DNA of 64,000 bases from assembly GCF_035989305.1 (NCBI RefSeq), contig NZ_CP108514.1, forward strand, positions 5,932,501 through 5,996,500, in the 5' to 3' direction. The notes beneath the pieces are model-generated. The model did no database searches and had not been told where the DNA came from. It worked only from the letters and a program-made list of their open reading frames with translations. Below, one piece after another: positions 40,214 to 49,178 of the stretch; within the stretch, counting starts at the first letter, position 1; each line of letters begins with the position of its first letter. Both the position numbers and the translations under genes were made by a program. The stretch comes from Streptomyces sp. NBC_01233 (GTDB lineage: Bacteria; Actinomycetota; Actinomycetes; Streptomycetales; Streptomycetaceae).

Positions 40214-41110
40214 ATGAACGGTCTTCCCGCCCGTCGTCTGCTCCTCGTGCACGCGCACCCGGACGACGAGTCGATCAACAACGGCGTCACCATGGCCAAG
40301 TACGCGGCCGAGGGCGCCCACGTCGCGTTGGTGACCTGCACCCTCGGCGAGGAGGGCGAGGTCATCCCGCCCGGCCTCGCCCACCTGGCGGCCGACCGCG
40401 ACGACACCCTCGGCGCCCACCGCGTCGGCGAGCTCGCCGCCGCCATGGCCGAACTGGGCGTCCACGACCACCGGTTCCTCGGCGGCCCCGGCCGCTTCCG
40501 GGACTCCGGGATGATGGGCGCCCCGCAGAACCACCGCCAGGGGGCCTTCTGGTCGGCCGACGTGGACGAGGCGGCCGCGTACCTCGTGGAGGTGATCCGG
40601 GAGCTGCGCCCGCAGGTGCTCGTCACGTACGACCCGGACGGCGGCTACGGACACCCGGACCACATCCAGGCCCACCGGGTCGCCATGCGCGCCGCCGAAC
40701 TGGCCGCGGAGACCGCGTACCGGCGCGACCTCGGCGACCCGCACGCGGTCGGGAAGATCTACTGGAACCGCGTCCCGCTCTCCGTGGTCGAGGAGGGCTT
40801 CGCCAAGCTGCGCGCCGCCGGAGCCGGCAACCCCTTCCCGGGACTGGGCTCGCCCGAGGACGTGCCGGGGGTCGTCGCCGACGAGCGGATCACCGCCGAG
40901 ATCGGGGCCGAGGAGCCCTTCGTGGCGGCGAAGGCGGCCGCGATGAGGGCCCACGCCACCCAGATCGCCGTGGACGGGCCCTTCTTCGCCCTCTCCAACG
41001 ACCTGGCGCAGCCGCTGTTCACCCGCGAGTACTACGAACTGGTCGAGGGCCGTCCCGGCGCCCCGGCGGGGACGCGCGAGGACGACCTCTTCGCGGGGGT
41101 GCAGGCGTGA
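40214..41110 (+). CDS. mshB: N-acetyl-1-D-myo-inositol-2-amino-2-deoxy-glucopyranoside deacetylase MshB
   Basis: 298 residues. The PIG-L/LmbE signature HAHPDDES holds the zinc ligands His15 and Asp18 with catalytic Asp17. The third ligand is in [24 protein letters not shown] and [14 protein letters not shown] are MshB-specific. It deacetylates GlcNAc-Ins in mycothiol biosynthesis, the main thiol buffer of actinomycetes. Its stop overlaps the GTG of the following membrane gene (GTGA). Its closeness to typA and an LpqW-like gene repeats the mycobacterial order. Confidence 0.96.
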   Translation: MNGLPARRLLLVHAHPDDESINNGVTMAKYAAEGAHVALVTCTLGEEGEVIPPGLAHLAADRDDTLGAHRVGELAAAMAELGVHDHRFLGGPGRFRDSGMMGAPQNHRQGAFWSADVDEAAAYLVEVIRELRPQVLVTYDPDGGYGHPDHIQAHRVAMRAAELAAETAYRRDLGDPHAVGKIYWNRVPLSVVEEGFAKLRAAGAGNPFPGLGSPEDVPGVVADERITAEIGAEEPFVAAKAAAMRAHATQIAVDGPFFALSNDLAQPLFTREYYELVEGRPGAPAGTREDDLFAGVQA

Positions 41111-41490
41111 CCGGCTCCCGGACGGCGGGCCGGATCGCCGGCTGCCTGGGCCTGGTCGTCGCGGGCGCGCTGACCGGCGCGGCCGGCTGGCTGGTGGTGG
41201 ACCTGTGGTTCCCCGGCGGCCTGCTGCTCGCCCTGCTGGCCCTCTTCGGGCTGTTCCTCGGGGGCCGGATCGCCCTCGGGACCGGCCTCGGGGTGGGCGG
41301 GGCCGCGGCCGGCTGGTTCCTCGCGTACGTGATGCTCAGCGTCCCGCGCCCCGAGGGAGACTTCCTCCTCAGTTCGTCCGGAATCGGCATGTACGCCTAC
41401 CTTTTGGGTGGAACGGTGCTCGCTGTGATGTGTGCCACGATGCGCGGTTCGCTGGACCGGCCGGTTTCGGCCGCGCGGTCTGCCAAGTGA
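41107..41490 (+). CDS. DUF6113-like small membrane protein
   Basis: 127 residues from GTG, coupled to mshB by a four-base overlap. Four hydrophobic segments: about 8-33, 38-56, 63-80 and 96-114. An Arg/Pro/Glu loop ([11 protein letters not shown]) lies between the last two. The family is restricted to actinobacteria and is regularly linked to mshB, so it may serve mycothiol metabolism or simply share its promoter. Confidence 0.82.
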   Translation: MTGSRTAGRIAGCLGLVVAGALTGAAGWLVVDLWFPGGLLLALLALFGLFLGGRIALGTGLGVGGAAAGWFLAYVMLSVPRPEGDFLLSSSGIGMYAYLLGGTVLAVMCATMRGSLDRPVSAARSAK

Positions 41491-41693
41491 CGTGGTGTCG
41501 GACCTCGTAGGGAGATCGGCGCAGGGGGGCGTGCAGGCTCTCGGGGCGGTTCAGGGGGGTTTGGCGGGCCTGATGGGGAACCCCTGATTCCAGGCCGTCA
41601 GTTGCGCGCGGGCGGCGGCCAGTATGGTGGACGGGCCGCCGAGCTGCCCGCGCACGGTATGACGGGCGGCGGAGCCAACCGGGAGAACCTGCC

Positions 41694-43700
41694 TTGAGTC
41701 GTGAAACCGACAGTTCGTCCTCCGGGCCCAAGGGGCACGGCGGAGCCGCATACCCCTCGGGGACGCCGCCGTATGGAACCGGCCAGCACCCGTCCACGAC
41801 TGTGCCATCCGGACCTGGCGCGTCGACCGCTCCGGAGGAGAACCCTGTGACCTCGAAGCCGTCCACGCCCGAATCCGACGGGCCCAAGACCGAGACCACC
41901 CTGACGACCCGGATCCGGATCAACATCCCGGGTTCCCGGCCGATCCCGCCGGTGGTCGTGCGCAAGTCGATGGGCACCAACTCGGGCCCGGCCGCCACCG
42001 CACCGGAGCAGGGGCCGCAGCCCACGCCCGAGCCGAGGCCCGAACCGCCGCTCGCGCAGCGCCCCAAGCCCCAGCCGACGCGGATCGAGGCCGAGCGGGA
42101 GCCGGAGCCGACCCGCGCCCAGGGCCCGGCCGAAGCCGAGGAGCCGGTCGCCAGCAACTGGTTCGCCCCCCGCAAGCCGGCCAACGCCGCGCCCCCGGCG
42201 CCCGCCGCCGCGCAGATGCCGCCGGCCGCGTCCGCCCCGCCGCCCCCGCTCGCGCAGCGGCCCGTGCCCGGCGCCGCGCCCGGCCCGACGCCGCCTGCGC
42301 CCGTGCCGGGCGGCTACGCGCCCCCGCCGCGCACCCAGGCCCCGCCGGCGCCGGACAGCGCCTACGCGCCGCCGCGCACCCCGCCGCCGCCCGTGGCCGA
42401 ATACGGCACCGGCTACGCCCAGGCTCCGGCGCCCGCACCCGCCGCCCCGATGCCCGGCGGCCCCGGCGTCGGGTCCACCCAGGGCTTCCCGGTGTACGGG
42501 AGCGACCAGGGCGACGGCGGCCCCGTCACCGAGGCCTTCCCGGTCTACGGCAACGGCCCGGCCGGCCCCACCGGCGGTCCCGGCTTCGGCACCGGCCCGG
42601 TCGGCGGCCCCGGCGGCGGACCCCGCGCAGAGGAGGCGCCGAGCTGGCCCGGCCCCGAGCTGGACGCTCCGCTGCCCACCCCCGCGCCGGCCCCGGCCGC
42701 CCCGCGCCCCGTGCCCGCGCAGCAGAAGGCCGAGGCCGCCAAGCCGGCCAAGCCCGCCAAGAAGGGCCGCTCCAAGCTGGTCCTGCTCGGCGGCGGGGTC
42801 GTGGCCCTGATCGGCGTGGCCTACGGCGCAGGGCTGCTCCTGAACCACTCCGACGTCCCCAAGGGCACCACCGTCCTCGGCGTCGACATCAGCGGCAGCC
42901 GCGACGAGGCCGTCGCCAAGCTCCAGACGGCCTTCGGCACCCGCGCCTCCACCCCGATCCAGCTCAGCGTCGGCGGCAAGCAGGTCGAGCTGAAGCCCGA
43001 CAAGGCCGGGCTGACCCTCGACAGCCAGACCACCGTCCGCAACGCGGCCGGCAGCGACTACAACCCGATCACCGTCATCGGCTCCCTCCTCGGCAACGAG
43101 CGCAAGGCCGACGCCGTGCTGCCGGTCGACGAGGAGAAGCTCCAGGTCGCGCTCCAGGAGCTCGCCGGCACGGCCGGCTCGGTCACCGAGGGCACGATCA
43201 CCTTCGACACCGGCAAGGCGGTCGCCGTCCCGGGCAAGCCCGGTACCACCCTGGACGCGGACGCCTCCGTCGAGCTGGTCAACAAGGCCTTCCGCGACCA
43301 GGTCGCCACCGGCACGGCGGCCGTGCCCGAACTGCCGACCACCACCAAGGAACCGGTCGTCAACCAGGCCGAACTGGACCGGGCGATGAAGGAGTTCGCG
43401 GAGCCCGCGATGTCCGCCATCGCCACGGTCAAGGCGGGGGGCAAGTCCCTCCCCTTCGGCTCCAAGTCCCTGCCGAAGTTCCTCAGCATGCAGGCCGTGG
43501 ACGGCCGCCTCACCGAGAAGTTCGACCTGGAGGCGCTCAAGGCGGTCTACGGGAACACCTTCGACGGGGTTCTGATCACCCGCGGCACCGGTGCCAAGAC
43601 GGCGGTCACCCCGCAGGACGTCGCCGGCGCCCTCGGCAAGGCCCTGCGCGGCAAGACCGCCGCCGAGCGGACCGTCGTCATCGAAACCAACGCGAACTAG
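41694..43700 (+). CDS. Proline-rich membrane-anchored protein with VanW-type peptidoglycan-binding domain
   Basis: 668 residues from TTG, with GGGAG 8 bases upstream. Residues 1 to about 350 are cytoplasmic and extremely Pro/Ala/Gly-rich. A transmembrane segment at about 361-383 (LVLLGGGVVALIGVAYGAG) follows a Lys-rich stop sequence. The exterior part begins GTTVLGVDISGSRDEAVAKL and matches PG_binding_4-type domains found before VanW, here without a VanW domain. It should tether the membrane to peptidoglycan, with the disordered half available for cytoplasmic partners. The gene stands alone, ending in a strong bidirectional terminator. Confidence 0.85.
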   Translation: MSRETDSSSSGPKGHGGAAYPSGTPPYGTGQHPSTTVPSGPGASTAPEENPVTSKPSTPESDGPKTETTLTTRIRINIPGSRPIPPVVVRKSMGTNSGPAATAPEQGPQPTPEPRPEPPLAQRPKPQPTRIEAEREPEPTRAQGPAEAEEPVASNWFAPRKPANAAPPAPAAAQMPPAASAPPPPLAQRPVPGAAPGPTPPAPVPGGYAPPPRTQAPPAPDSAYAPPRTPPPPVAEYGTGYAQAPAPAPAAPMPGGPGVGSTQGFPVYGSDQGDGGPVTEAFPVYGNGPAGPTGGPGFGTGPVGGPGGGPRAEEAPSWPGPELDAPLPTPAPAPAAPRPVPAQQKAEAAKPAKPAKKGRSKLVLLGGGVVALIGVAYGAGLLLNHSDVPKGTTVLGVDISGSRDEAVAKLQTAFGTRASTPIQLSVGGKQVELKPDKAGLTLDSQTTVRNAAGSDYNPITVIGSLLGNERKADAVLPVDEEKLQVALQELAGTAGSVTEGTITFDTGKAVAVPGKPGTTLDADASVELVNKAFRDQVATGTAAVPELPTTTKEPVVNQAELDRAMKEFAEPAMSAIATVKAGGKSLPFGSKSLPKFLSMQAVDGRLTEKFDLEALKAVYGNTFDGVLITRGTGAKTAVTPQDVAGALGKALRGKTAAERTVVIETNAN

Positions 43701-43728
43701 CCTCCGCCACGTCACGACGGACGGACCA

Positions 43729-43759
43729 GTGCCCCCGCCCGGACCCCGGGCGGGGGCAC
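43729..43759. terminator. Bidirectional terminator between convergent genes
   Basis: GTGCCCCCGCCCGG and CCGGGCGGGGGCAC form a 14-bp perfect stem with a 3-base loop, 28 bases after the peptidoglycan-binding-like gene. Confidence 0.85.
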
Positions 43760-43820
43760 CGTCACGTCCGCCGCACGACCGCGAAAGGGGCCGGCTCCGG
43801 CCCGCGCCACGGCTGCCGGG

Positions 43821-43880
43821 GCTCCGCCCCGAACCCCGTACGGCGCTCCGCCCCGAACCCCGTACGGCGCTCCGCGCCCG
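43821..43880. repeat. 24-bp tandem repeat in an intergenic region
   Basis: Two exact 24-bp units beginning GCTCCGCCCCGAACCCC are at 43821-43844 and 43845-43868, with a degenerate third from 43869. They lie downstream of both convergent genes. Similar GC-rich units are scattered in streptomycete intergenic DNA. Confidence 0.6.
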
Positions 43881-43919
43881 CACCGCAAACGCCGGCGGGG
43901 CCGGAAATCCCGAGCCGGG

Positions 43920-44714
43920 TCAGTTCAGCAGGGCGCGAGCGGAGACGGCCTCGGCGTGGATGCGCGCCGCCGCGTCGGTGTCGACCGCGGCGACGACGTC
44001 CGCGTACGCGTCCAGCGCCGCCGCCCCCTCCCGGTAGGAGCCCCGTTCCACCAGCAGCCGGGCCCGCTCGTAGCGCAGCGCCGCCGGATGCGACGGCAGC
44101 AGCAGCGAGAGTTCCAGCGCCCACAGGGCCACCCCGGACTGCTCCGGGCGGGTCGACGCCCACACCCGGATGTTGCCCAGGATCCGCAGCACGATGTCCA
44201 GGGTGCCGGCCGGGGTGCGCGGCCCCGACGCCAGCTCCGCGGGCCCGGCGCCCAGGGAGGCGCCGCCCGCGAAGGGATCCACCACCACGCCCTCCTCCGG
44301 GTCCCCGAAGCCCACCACGAAGTGCCCCGGCAGCCCCAGCCCGTACACCGGCGCCCCTGCCCGCCGCGCGACCTCCAGCCACACCACCGACAACAGGATC
44401 GGCAGGCCGCGCCGCCGCCGAAGGACCTCGTGCAGCAGCGAGGACGACAGTCGGCCGTAGTCCGCGGGGGTGCCGTGGAAGCCGAGCCGCCCGCCCAGCA
44501 GTTCCGTCACGGCCGACGCCCACGCCCGCGCGCCCCGCAGCCCGTACGGCAGCATTCCGGCGAGCCGGTCCAGCTCGATCTGTGCCCAGTCCATGGCGCG
44601 TTCGTCCAGGTCCGGGTCCGCCTCCGTGGCCAGCAGCAGGCACAGCAGTGCCAGATCGGGCCGCTCCGACCGGACCTCCGCCGCGAACTGCTCCCGCCGG
44701 CCCACCGGACTCAC
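43920..44714 (-). CDS. SirB1/transglutaminase-like protein
   Basis: 264 residues from GTG at 44714, in a GTGA overlap with the upstream GNAT stop; longer frames are shadows. Features of the SirB1_N transglutaminase-like family: LLHEVLRRRRGLPILLSVVWLEVARRAG, GLGLPGHFVVGFGD and VVVDPFAGG, followed by a helical TPR-like C-terminus (ALRYERARLLVERGSYREGA). The His in PGHF and the Asp in VDPF fit the catalytic-like positions, but the usual cysteine is not evident (LPILLSVVW), so enzymatic activity is doubtful. Substrate unknown. Confidence 0.85.
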   Translation of the reverse strand: MSPVGRREQFAAEVRSERPDLALLCLLLATEADPDLDERAMDWAQIELDRLAGMLPYGLRGARAWASAVTELLGGRLGFHGTPADYGRLSSSLLHEVLRRRRGLPILLSVVWLEVARRAGAPVYGLGLPGHFVVGFGDPEEGVVVDPFAGGASLGAGPAELASGPRTPAGTLDIVLRILGNIRVWASTRPEQSGVALWALELSLLLPSHPAALRYERARLLVERGSYREGAAALDAYADVVAAVDTDAAARIHAEAVSARALLN

Positions 44715-45697
44715 CGCGCCGCCCGGTAGTGGTGGTAGGTGTGGTGCGTCGCGAAGCCCAGCCCGTCGTACAGGGCCAGCGCCCCCGCATTGTCCGTCTC
44801 GACCTGCAGCCAGGCCGCCGACGCGCCCTCCTCCAGCGCCTTGCGGGCCAGTGCGGCCATCACGGCCGTCGCCAGGCCCTCCCGCCGCTGCACGGGATCG
44901 ACCGTCACGGCCGAGAAGCCGGCCCAGCGCCCGTCCACCACGCACCGCCCGACCGCCCGGCCCCCGGACAGCGACGCGAACCACACCGACGGGCCCTCCA
45001 CCAGCAGCCGCCGGGCCACGTCGGGGTCGTTGACCTTCCCGTAGCGCCCGAGCCACTCCTCGTCCGGGACACGGGTCAGTCGTACGGATCCGGCGGCGGG
45101 CGCCGCCACGTCGGCCACCGGCGCCAGCGCCCCGATCCGTACCTCCGCCGACACCTCGGACGCCCAGCCCCGCCGTTCCAGCTCCGCGCAGAGCAGCTCC
45201 TGCGTGCCGGCGGCTCCGGTCGCGGCCTGCACATAGGCCGGAAGCCCTCGTGCCGCGTACCAGGAGGTCACTCGCGCGAGTGCATCGTCCAGCGGTATCC
45301 CCGGGTCGCCCACGGCCAGCACCGAATTGGCCCGCCGGGTGAATCCGGCGGACGCCCGCAGCGTCCAGTCGCCCAGGCGCTCGCTCTCCAGCGGCTGCCA
45401 GGACCGCGCCGCGACCCGCGACAGCTCCTCGAAGGAGGCCGCCGGGCCCCGCCGCCGGGCCGGCGCCGGAGGCACCGTCTTGCCCGCCACCAGGGAGGAT
45501 TCCGCGATGCGGACGGACTGCCCGTCCTTCTTTGTGATCAGCAGCACACCCTGGTCCCAGGATGTGAGAACACCGACGGTGTCCGTGAACTCGGGTGATC
45601 CGCTCAGCCCGGCCTCCACCCGTCGTACAGAGACACGTTTACCCACGTCAGCCGGGGTAATTCGGACCTCCAGCAGTCCACCGGCATTGATTTCCAC
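44711..45697 (-). CDS. GNAT acetyltransferase with N-terminal SH3-like domain (Rv0428c type)
   Basis: 328 residues. The N-terminal 75 residues form an SH3-like barrel (ITPADVGKRVSVRRVEA, TDTVGVLTSWDQGVLLITKK). The C-terminal GNAT domain has the acetyl-CoA motif VDPVQRREGLATAVMAAL and ends in YDGLGFATHHTYHHYR. This combination is that of M. tuberculosis Rv0428c. It probably acetylates a small molecule or protein amine; substrate unknown. It is coupled to the transglutaminase-like gene by a four-base overlap and diverges from the ferredoxin gene. Confidence 0.88.
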   Translation of the reverse strand: MEINAGGLLEVRITPADVGKRVSVRRVEAGLSGSPEFTDTVGVLTSWDQGVLLITKKDGQSVRIAESSLVAGKTVPPAPARRRGPAASFEELSRVAARSWQPLESERLGDWTLRASAGFTRRANSVLAVGDPGIPLDDALARVTSWYAARGLPAYVQAATGAAGTQELLCAELERRGWASEVSAEVRIGALAPVADVAAPAAGSVRLTRVPDEEWLGRYGKVNDPDVARRLLVEGPSVWFASLSGGRAVGRCVVDGRWAGFSAVTVDPVQRREGLATAVMAALARKALEEGASAAWLQVETDNAGALALYDGLGFATHHTYHHYRAAR

Positions 45698-45814
45698 AGC
45701 TCTGTCCGCCCCTCCTGTTCGGATCGTGCCCGGGAACGGAGATACTAGGTGCGGGCATCGACGACGCCGCGCTCCCGCGCGATATGGAAAGCCCTACCGA
45801 GGAGGAACGAGAGC

Positions 45815-46144
45815 GTGACCTACGTCATCGCGGAGCCTTGTGTCGACGTCAAGGACAAGGCATGCATCGAAGAGTGCCCCGTCGACTGCATCTACGAGGG
45901 CCAGCGGTCCTTGTACATCCACCCGGACGAATGCGTCGACTGTGGTGCGTGTGAGCCGGTCTGCCCGGTCGAGGCCATCTTCTACGAGGACGACACTCCG
46001 GAAGAGTGGAAGGACTACTACAAGGCGAACGTCGAGTTCTTCGACGAGCTCGGTTCGCCCGGTGGTGCCTCCAAGCTGGGCCTGATCGAGCGCGATCACC
46101 CCTTCGTCGCCGCGCTGCCTGCCGGTATCAACGGCGATCACTGA
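45815..46144 (+). CDS. fdxA: Seven-iron ferredoxin
   Basis: 109 residues from GTG, with GAGGAGG 10 bases upstream. Cys9, Cys17, Cys21 and Cys25 (CVDVKDKACIEECPVDC) and Cys40, Cys43, Cys46 and Cys50 (CVDCGACEPVCP) bind one [3Fe-4S] and one [4Fe-4S] cluster. The C-terminal extension (DDTPEEWKDYYKANVEFFDE) is typical of FdxA/FdxC. It carries low-potential electrons in the cytoplasm. It precedes dapC as in mycobacteria, with a terminator between. Confidence 0.96.
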   Translation: MTYVIAEPCVDVKDKACIEECPVDCIYEGQRSLYIHPDECVDCGACEPVCPVEAIFYEDDTPEEWKDYYKANVEFFDELGSPGGASKLGLIERDHPFVAALPAGINGDH

Positions 46145-46164
46145 CCGTTTCAGGCAGACGCGCC

Positions 46165-46204
46165 CCTCGGTCCCGTACGGCCTCGTCGCCGCACGGGACC
46201 GAGG
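46165..46204 (+). terminator. Terminator after the ferredoxin gene
   Basis: CCTCGGTCCCGT and ACGGGACCGAGG form a 12-bp stem with a 16-base loop, followed by CGTTTG. It separates fdxA from dapC. Confidence 0.7.
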
Positions 46205-46253
46205 CGTTTGCGGACCCGCTACCAGCCAGTACTCAGAGAGAGCAGAGACCATC

Positions 46254-47348
46254 GTGGCCGCAGTATCCGACCGTCTTCCCGCCTTCCCCTGGGACAAGCT
46301 GGAGCCGTACAAGAAGACGGCGGCGGCCCACGCGGACGGCATCGTCGACCTGTCCGTCGGCACGCCCGTGGACCCGGTCCCGGAGCTGATCCAGCGCGCC
46401 CTGATCGAGGCCGCCGACTCCCCGGGCTACCCGACGGTGTGGGGCACGGTCGCCCTGCGCGACGCGATCACGGGCTGGGTGCGCGGGCGCCTCGGCGCGA
46501 GCGCCGCCGAGCACCGCAACGTCCTGCCGGTCGTCGGCTCCAAGGAGCTGGTGGCCTGGCTGCCGACCCAGCTGGGCCTCGGGGCGGGGGACAAGGTCGC
46601 CTACCCCCGGCTCGCCTACCCGACGTACGAGGTCGGCGCGCGGCTGTGCGGCGCCGAAGCGGTGGCCTACGACGACCCCACCGAGCTCGACCCGGCCGGG
46701 GTGAAGCTGCTGTGGCTCAACTCCCCGTCCAACCCCACCGGAAAGGTCCTCGCCAAGGAGGAGCTCGTCCGGGTCGTGGCCTGGGCGCGCGAGCACGGGA
46801 TCCTGCTCTTCAGCGACGAGTGCTACCTGGAACTGGGCTGGGAGGCGGAGCCCGTCTCCGTCCTGCACGACGACGTGTGCGGCGGCTCGTACGAGGGGAT
46901 CGTCGCCGTCCACTCCCTCTCCAAGCGCTCCAACCTGGCGGGCTACCGGGCTGCCTTCGTCGCCGGTGACGCGGACGTGCTCGGCGAGCTCCTGGAGATC
47001 CGCAAGCACGGCGGCATGATGACCCCGGCCCCGGTTCAGGCGGCCACGGTGGCGGCGCTCGGCGACGACCGCCACGTCGAGGAGCAGCGCGAGCGCTACG
47101 CGGCCCGCCGCGCGGCGCTGCGTGCGGCCCTGGAGGCGCACGGCTTCCGGGTCGAGCACAGCGAGGCGAGCCTCTACCTGTGGGTGACCCGGGACGAGCC
47201 CTGTTGGGAGACGGTCGCCCACCTCGCGGACCTGGGCATCCTGGTGGCGCCGGGCGACTTCTACGGCGAGGCGGGCGCGCGGTTCGTGCGCGTCGCCTTC
47301 ACCGCCACCGACGAGCGCGTCGAGGCGGCGGTCAAGCGCCTCGGCTGA
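46254..47348 (+). CDS. dapC: Succinyldiaminopimelate aminotransferase
   Basis: 364 residues from GTG. Fold-type I aminotransferase: DLSVGTPVDPVPELIQ, GYPTVWGTVALRDAI, WLNSPSNPTGKVL, and the PLP lysine Lys224 in HSLSKRSNLAGYR. It transfers an amino group from glutamate to N-succinyl-2-amino-6-ketopimelate in the succinylase route to diaminopimelate and lysine. In actinobacteria a bifunctional role with prephenate has been described for relatives. dapE lies 1.8 kb downstream on the same strand, but dapD is not in the window. Confidence 0.93.
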   Translation: MAAVSDRLPAFPWDKLEPYKKTAAAHADGIVDLSVGTPVDPVPELIQRALIEAADSPGYPTVWGTVALRDAITGWVRGRLGASAAEHRNVLPVVGSKELVAWLPTQLGLGAGDKVAYPRLAYPTYEVGARLCGAEAVAYDDPTELDPAGVKLLWLNSPSNPTGKVLAKEELVRVVAWAREHGILLFSDECYLELGWEAEPVSVLHDDVCGGSYEGIVAVHSLSKRSNLAGYRAAFVAGDADVLGELLEIRKHGGMMTPAPVQAATVAALGDDRHVEEQRERYAARRAALRAALEAHGFRVEHSEASLYLWVTRDEPCWETVAHLADLGILVAPGDFYGEAGARFVRVAFTATDERVEAAVKRLG

Positions 47349-47372
47349 GTGCCGGGCAGGGCCGGGAACAGC

Positions 47373-47410
47373 CCGAGGGGGCCGGGAGTTCGCACTCCCG
47401 GCCCCCTCGG
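47373..47410. terminator. Strong terminator between dapC and a convergent gene
   Basis: CCGAGGGGGCCGGGAGT and ACTCCCGGCCCCCTCGG form a perfect 17-bp stem with loop TCGC. It serves both dapC and the minus-strand gene ending at 47425. Confidence 0.9.
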
Positions 47411-47424
47411 TGTTTCCCGCGGCG

Positions 47425-47814
47425 TCAGCCGCCCAGCGGTGCGCCACCGGGCAGTCCTGCCGGCAGGACACTGCCCACGGGCAGCTCGGACACCGGCAGC
47501 TGGGACACGGGGAGCTCGGACACCGGCAGCTCCTTCGCCGCGGGCAGCCCGCCGAGCAGACCCCCCGCCTTGCCGGCCACGTCGGCGGCCGGGGCCGGCA
47601 GGGTCTTGGCGGTGGAGCCCACCGCGTCGGTGGCCGCGCCCGTGGTCGCGTCGGTGGCGGCTTCGGGCGCGTCCTGCGCGGTGAGTGCGCCCAGCTGCGG
47701 CACGGACTCCAGACCGGCGGCGCTGGCCGCGCCGGCCGCACCGACCACGGGCGCTGCCCCGGCTGCGAGGAGCAGCGCGGCACGGGCGATCCGACGGGTC
47801 AGGGGGAGGGACAT
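47425..47814 (-). CDS. Small secreted protein with LPVS pentapeptide repeats
   Basis: 129 residues from ATG at 47814, with TAGGAG upstream. Signal peptide at residues 1-33 (RRIARAALLLAAGAA ... ASAA). The mature protein is Ala/Gly/Thr-rich and low complexity. Four tandem repeats at 96-114 read LPVSE, LPVSQ, LPVSE, LPVG, with an earlier LPA and later LPAG. There are no cysteines and no catalytic motif. It is probably an extracellular or wall-associated structural or adhesive peptide. Similar small Ala/Pro-rich exported proteins in Streptomyces are mostly unnamed. Confidence 0.75.
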   Translation of the reverse strand: MSLPLTRRIARAALLLAAGAAPVVGAAGAASAAGLESVPQLGALTAQDAPEAATDATTGAATDAVGSTAKTLPAPAADVAGKAGGLLGGLPAAKELPVSELPVSQLPVSELPVGSVLPAGLPGGAPLGG

Positions 47815-48078
47815 GTTGCTCCTAAGCGGTAGCGGCTGAGTACGCCATGACTAACCGCTCGCGGGGCGGGTGGAGTTGCGGTGCCGGTGGGTAAAGGATC
47901 GGTAACGCATCGTTTAATCGGCTTCCGAGACAAGCGCATCGGATGCGGGCCGACCAGGGCTTCCGCGCCTCCCCGGGGCCATGGCCCGCCGAACGGATCA
48001 CCCTCGCAGGGGTGATCACTCGTACGCGCGCCCGGGTGTCCGCCCCGGCGCGTAGCGAGGGGCACCGACGGACGACCG

Positions 48079-48097
48079 GCACCGGCGTCCCCGGTGC
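48079..48097 (-). terminator. Hairpin after the lysozyme-like gene
   Basis: GCACCGG and CCGGTGC form a 7-bp stem with loop CGTCC, 10 bases past the minus-strand stop. Confidence 0.5.
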
Positions 48098-48106
48098 GCC
48101 GTGGAG

Positions 48107-49093
48107 TCAGCGGGCCATGAAGATCCGTACTTCGCCCGGGTTCGCGTTGCGGGGATCCCCGTCGCCGTCCTTCGCCCCCGTGCCGCCCTTGTGCTGCCAC
48201 TGTCCCCGGGCCTGGCCCGCGATCCAGGCGTGCTGGCTGTAGGACACGCGGGAGATGCCCAGCTCCTTCGAGTTGGCCACCGCCCAGTGGGCCATCGCCC
48301 GGCTGGCGCGCGTGGCGGCCTCACCGCCGTCCTTCTTCTCCACCACGGTGACCTCGACGTCCGGGCCGCCCTTGCCCCCGCCGCTGTTCCGGCCGGCCTG
48401 GCCCGCCTGGCCGGTCTGCGGGGCAACGGTGTGCAGGCCGTCCTTGCCGAAGATCCGGATCATTTCGTTCCGTACCTTCTCCGGGTCGCCCGGCCCCGTG
48501 GGTACGGGGCCGCCGCAGTCCAGGGTGCCGTCGCCGCCGAAGGCCGCCGTCAGCACGGTCGCGTCCGGCTCGTGCTTCGCGTACGCCTGCGGGAACCCGC
48601 TGCGCTGCACCTTCTGCGCGGCCACCGTCAGCGGCAGCCGCGAGTAGCCCGGCACGTCGACGAGGTGGTCGTAGAAGATGCCGGCCGAGTAGACCGGGTC
48701 CGTGATCTGCTCCGGCGTGCCCCAGCCCATCGAGGGCCGCTGCTGGAAGAGGCCCAGCGAGTCCCGGTCGCCGTGGTCGAGGTTGCGCAGCGCGGACTCC
48801 TGCATGGCCGTCGCCAACGCGATGGTCACCGCCCGGTCGGGCAGGCCCTTCGCGACGCCGACGGCGGCTATCGTCGCCGCGTTCGCCGCCTGCTCCGGGG
48901 ACATTTCATACGATTCGGAGGTTCCGTCGTAGTTGCCCGCGTTCACGCTGGCCACGCAGAACGGGGCGCCGCCACCGCCGTTCGAGGCGCGCTGCACGGC
49001 GAAGTAGCCGATCACCGCGAGGAGAACGAGCAGACCGACGGCCGCGCGCAGCGGCCGGCGGCGGCGAGGACGGGAATCACGGTTCTCGGACAC
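48107..49093 (-). CDS. Membrane-anchored lysozyme/transglycosylase-like protein
   Basis: 328 residues from GTG at 49093, with GGTGGG upstream. An arginine-rich cytoplasmic start is followed by a single membrane anchor (residues 17-33). The exterior domain (AATIAAVGVAKGLPDRAVTIALATAMQESALRN, SLGLFQQRPSMGWGTPEQITD) has the lysozyme-like arrangement, with Glu99 in AMQESAL as the likely catalytic acid. The C-terminal third is a second region (RASRAMAHWAVANSKELGI, VSYSQHAW) separated by a Gly-rich linker. It should act on or bind peptidoglycan. Activity is inferred from the fold pattern only. Confidence 0.8.
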   Translation of the reverse strand: MSENRDSRPRRRRPLRAAVGLLVLLAVIGYFAVQRASNGGGGAPFCVASVNAGNYDGTSESYEMSPEQAANAATIAAVGVAKGLPDRAVTIALATAMQESALRNLDHGDRDSLGLFQQRPSMGWGTPEQITDPVYSAGIFYDHLVDVPGYSRLPLTVAAQKVQRSGFPQAYAKHEPDATVLTAAFGGDGTLDCGGPVPTGPGDPEKVRNEMIRIFGKDGLHTVAPQTGQAGQAGRNSGGGKGGPDVEVTVVEKKDGGEAATRASRAMAHWAVANSKELGISRVSYSQHAWIAGQARGQWQHKGGTGAKDGDGDPRNANPGEVRIFMAR

Positions 49094-49178
49094 GCGGCCC
49101 ACCGTACTTGAGGCATATGACGCGTCCACCGGCCGGACGGCGAGGCCCCGCCCCAGTCCGGGGCGTTAGGGTCATTCC

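Noticed and set aside
43720..43920. CRISPR-like array from the 24-bp repeats
   Set aside because: Units are directly adjacent with no spacers, only two to three copies, and there are no cas genes.
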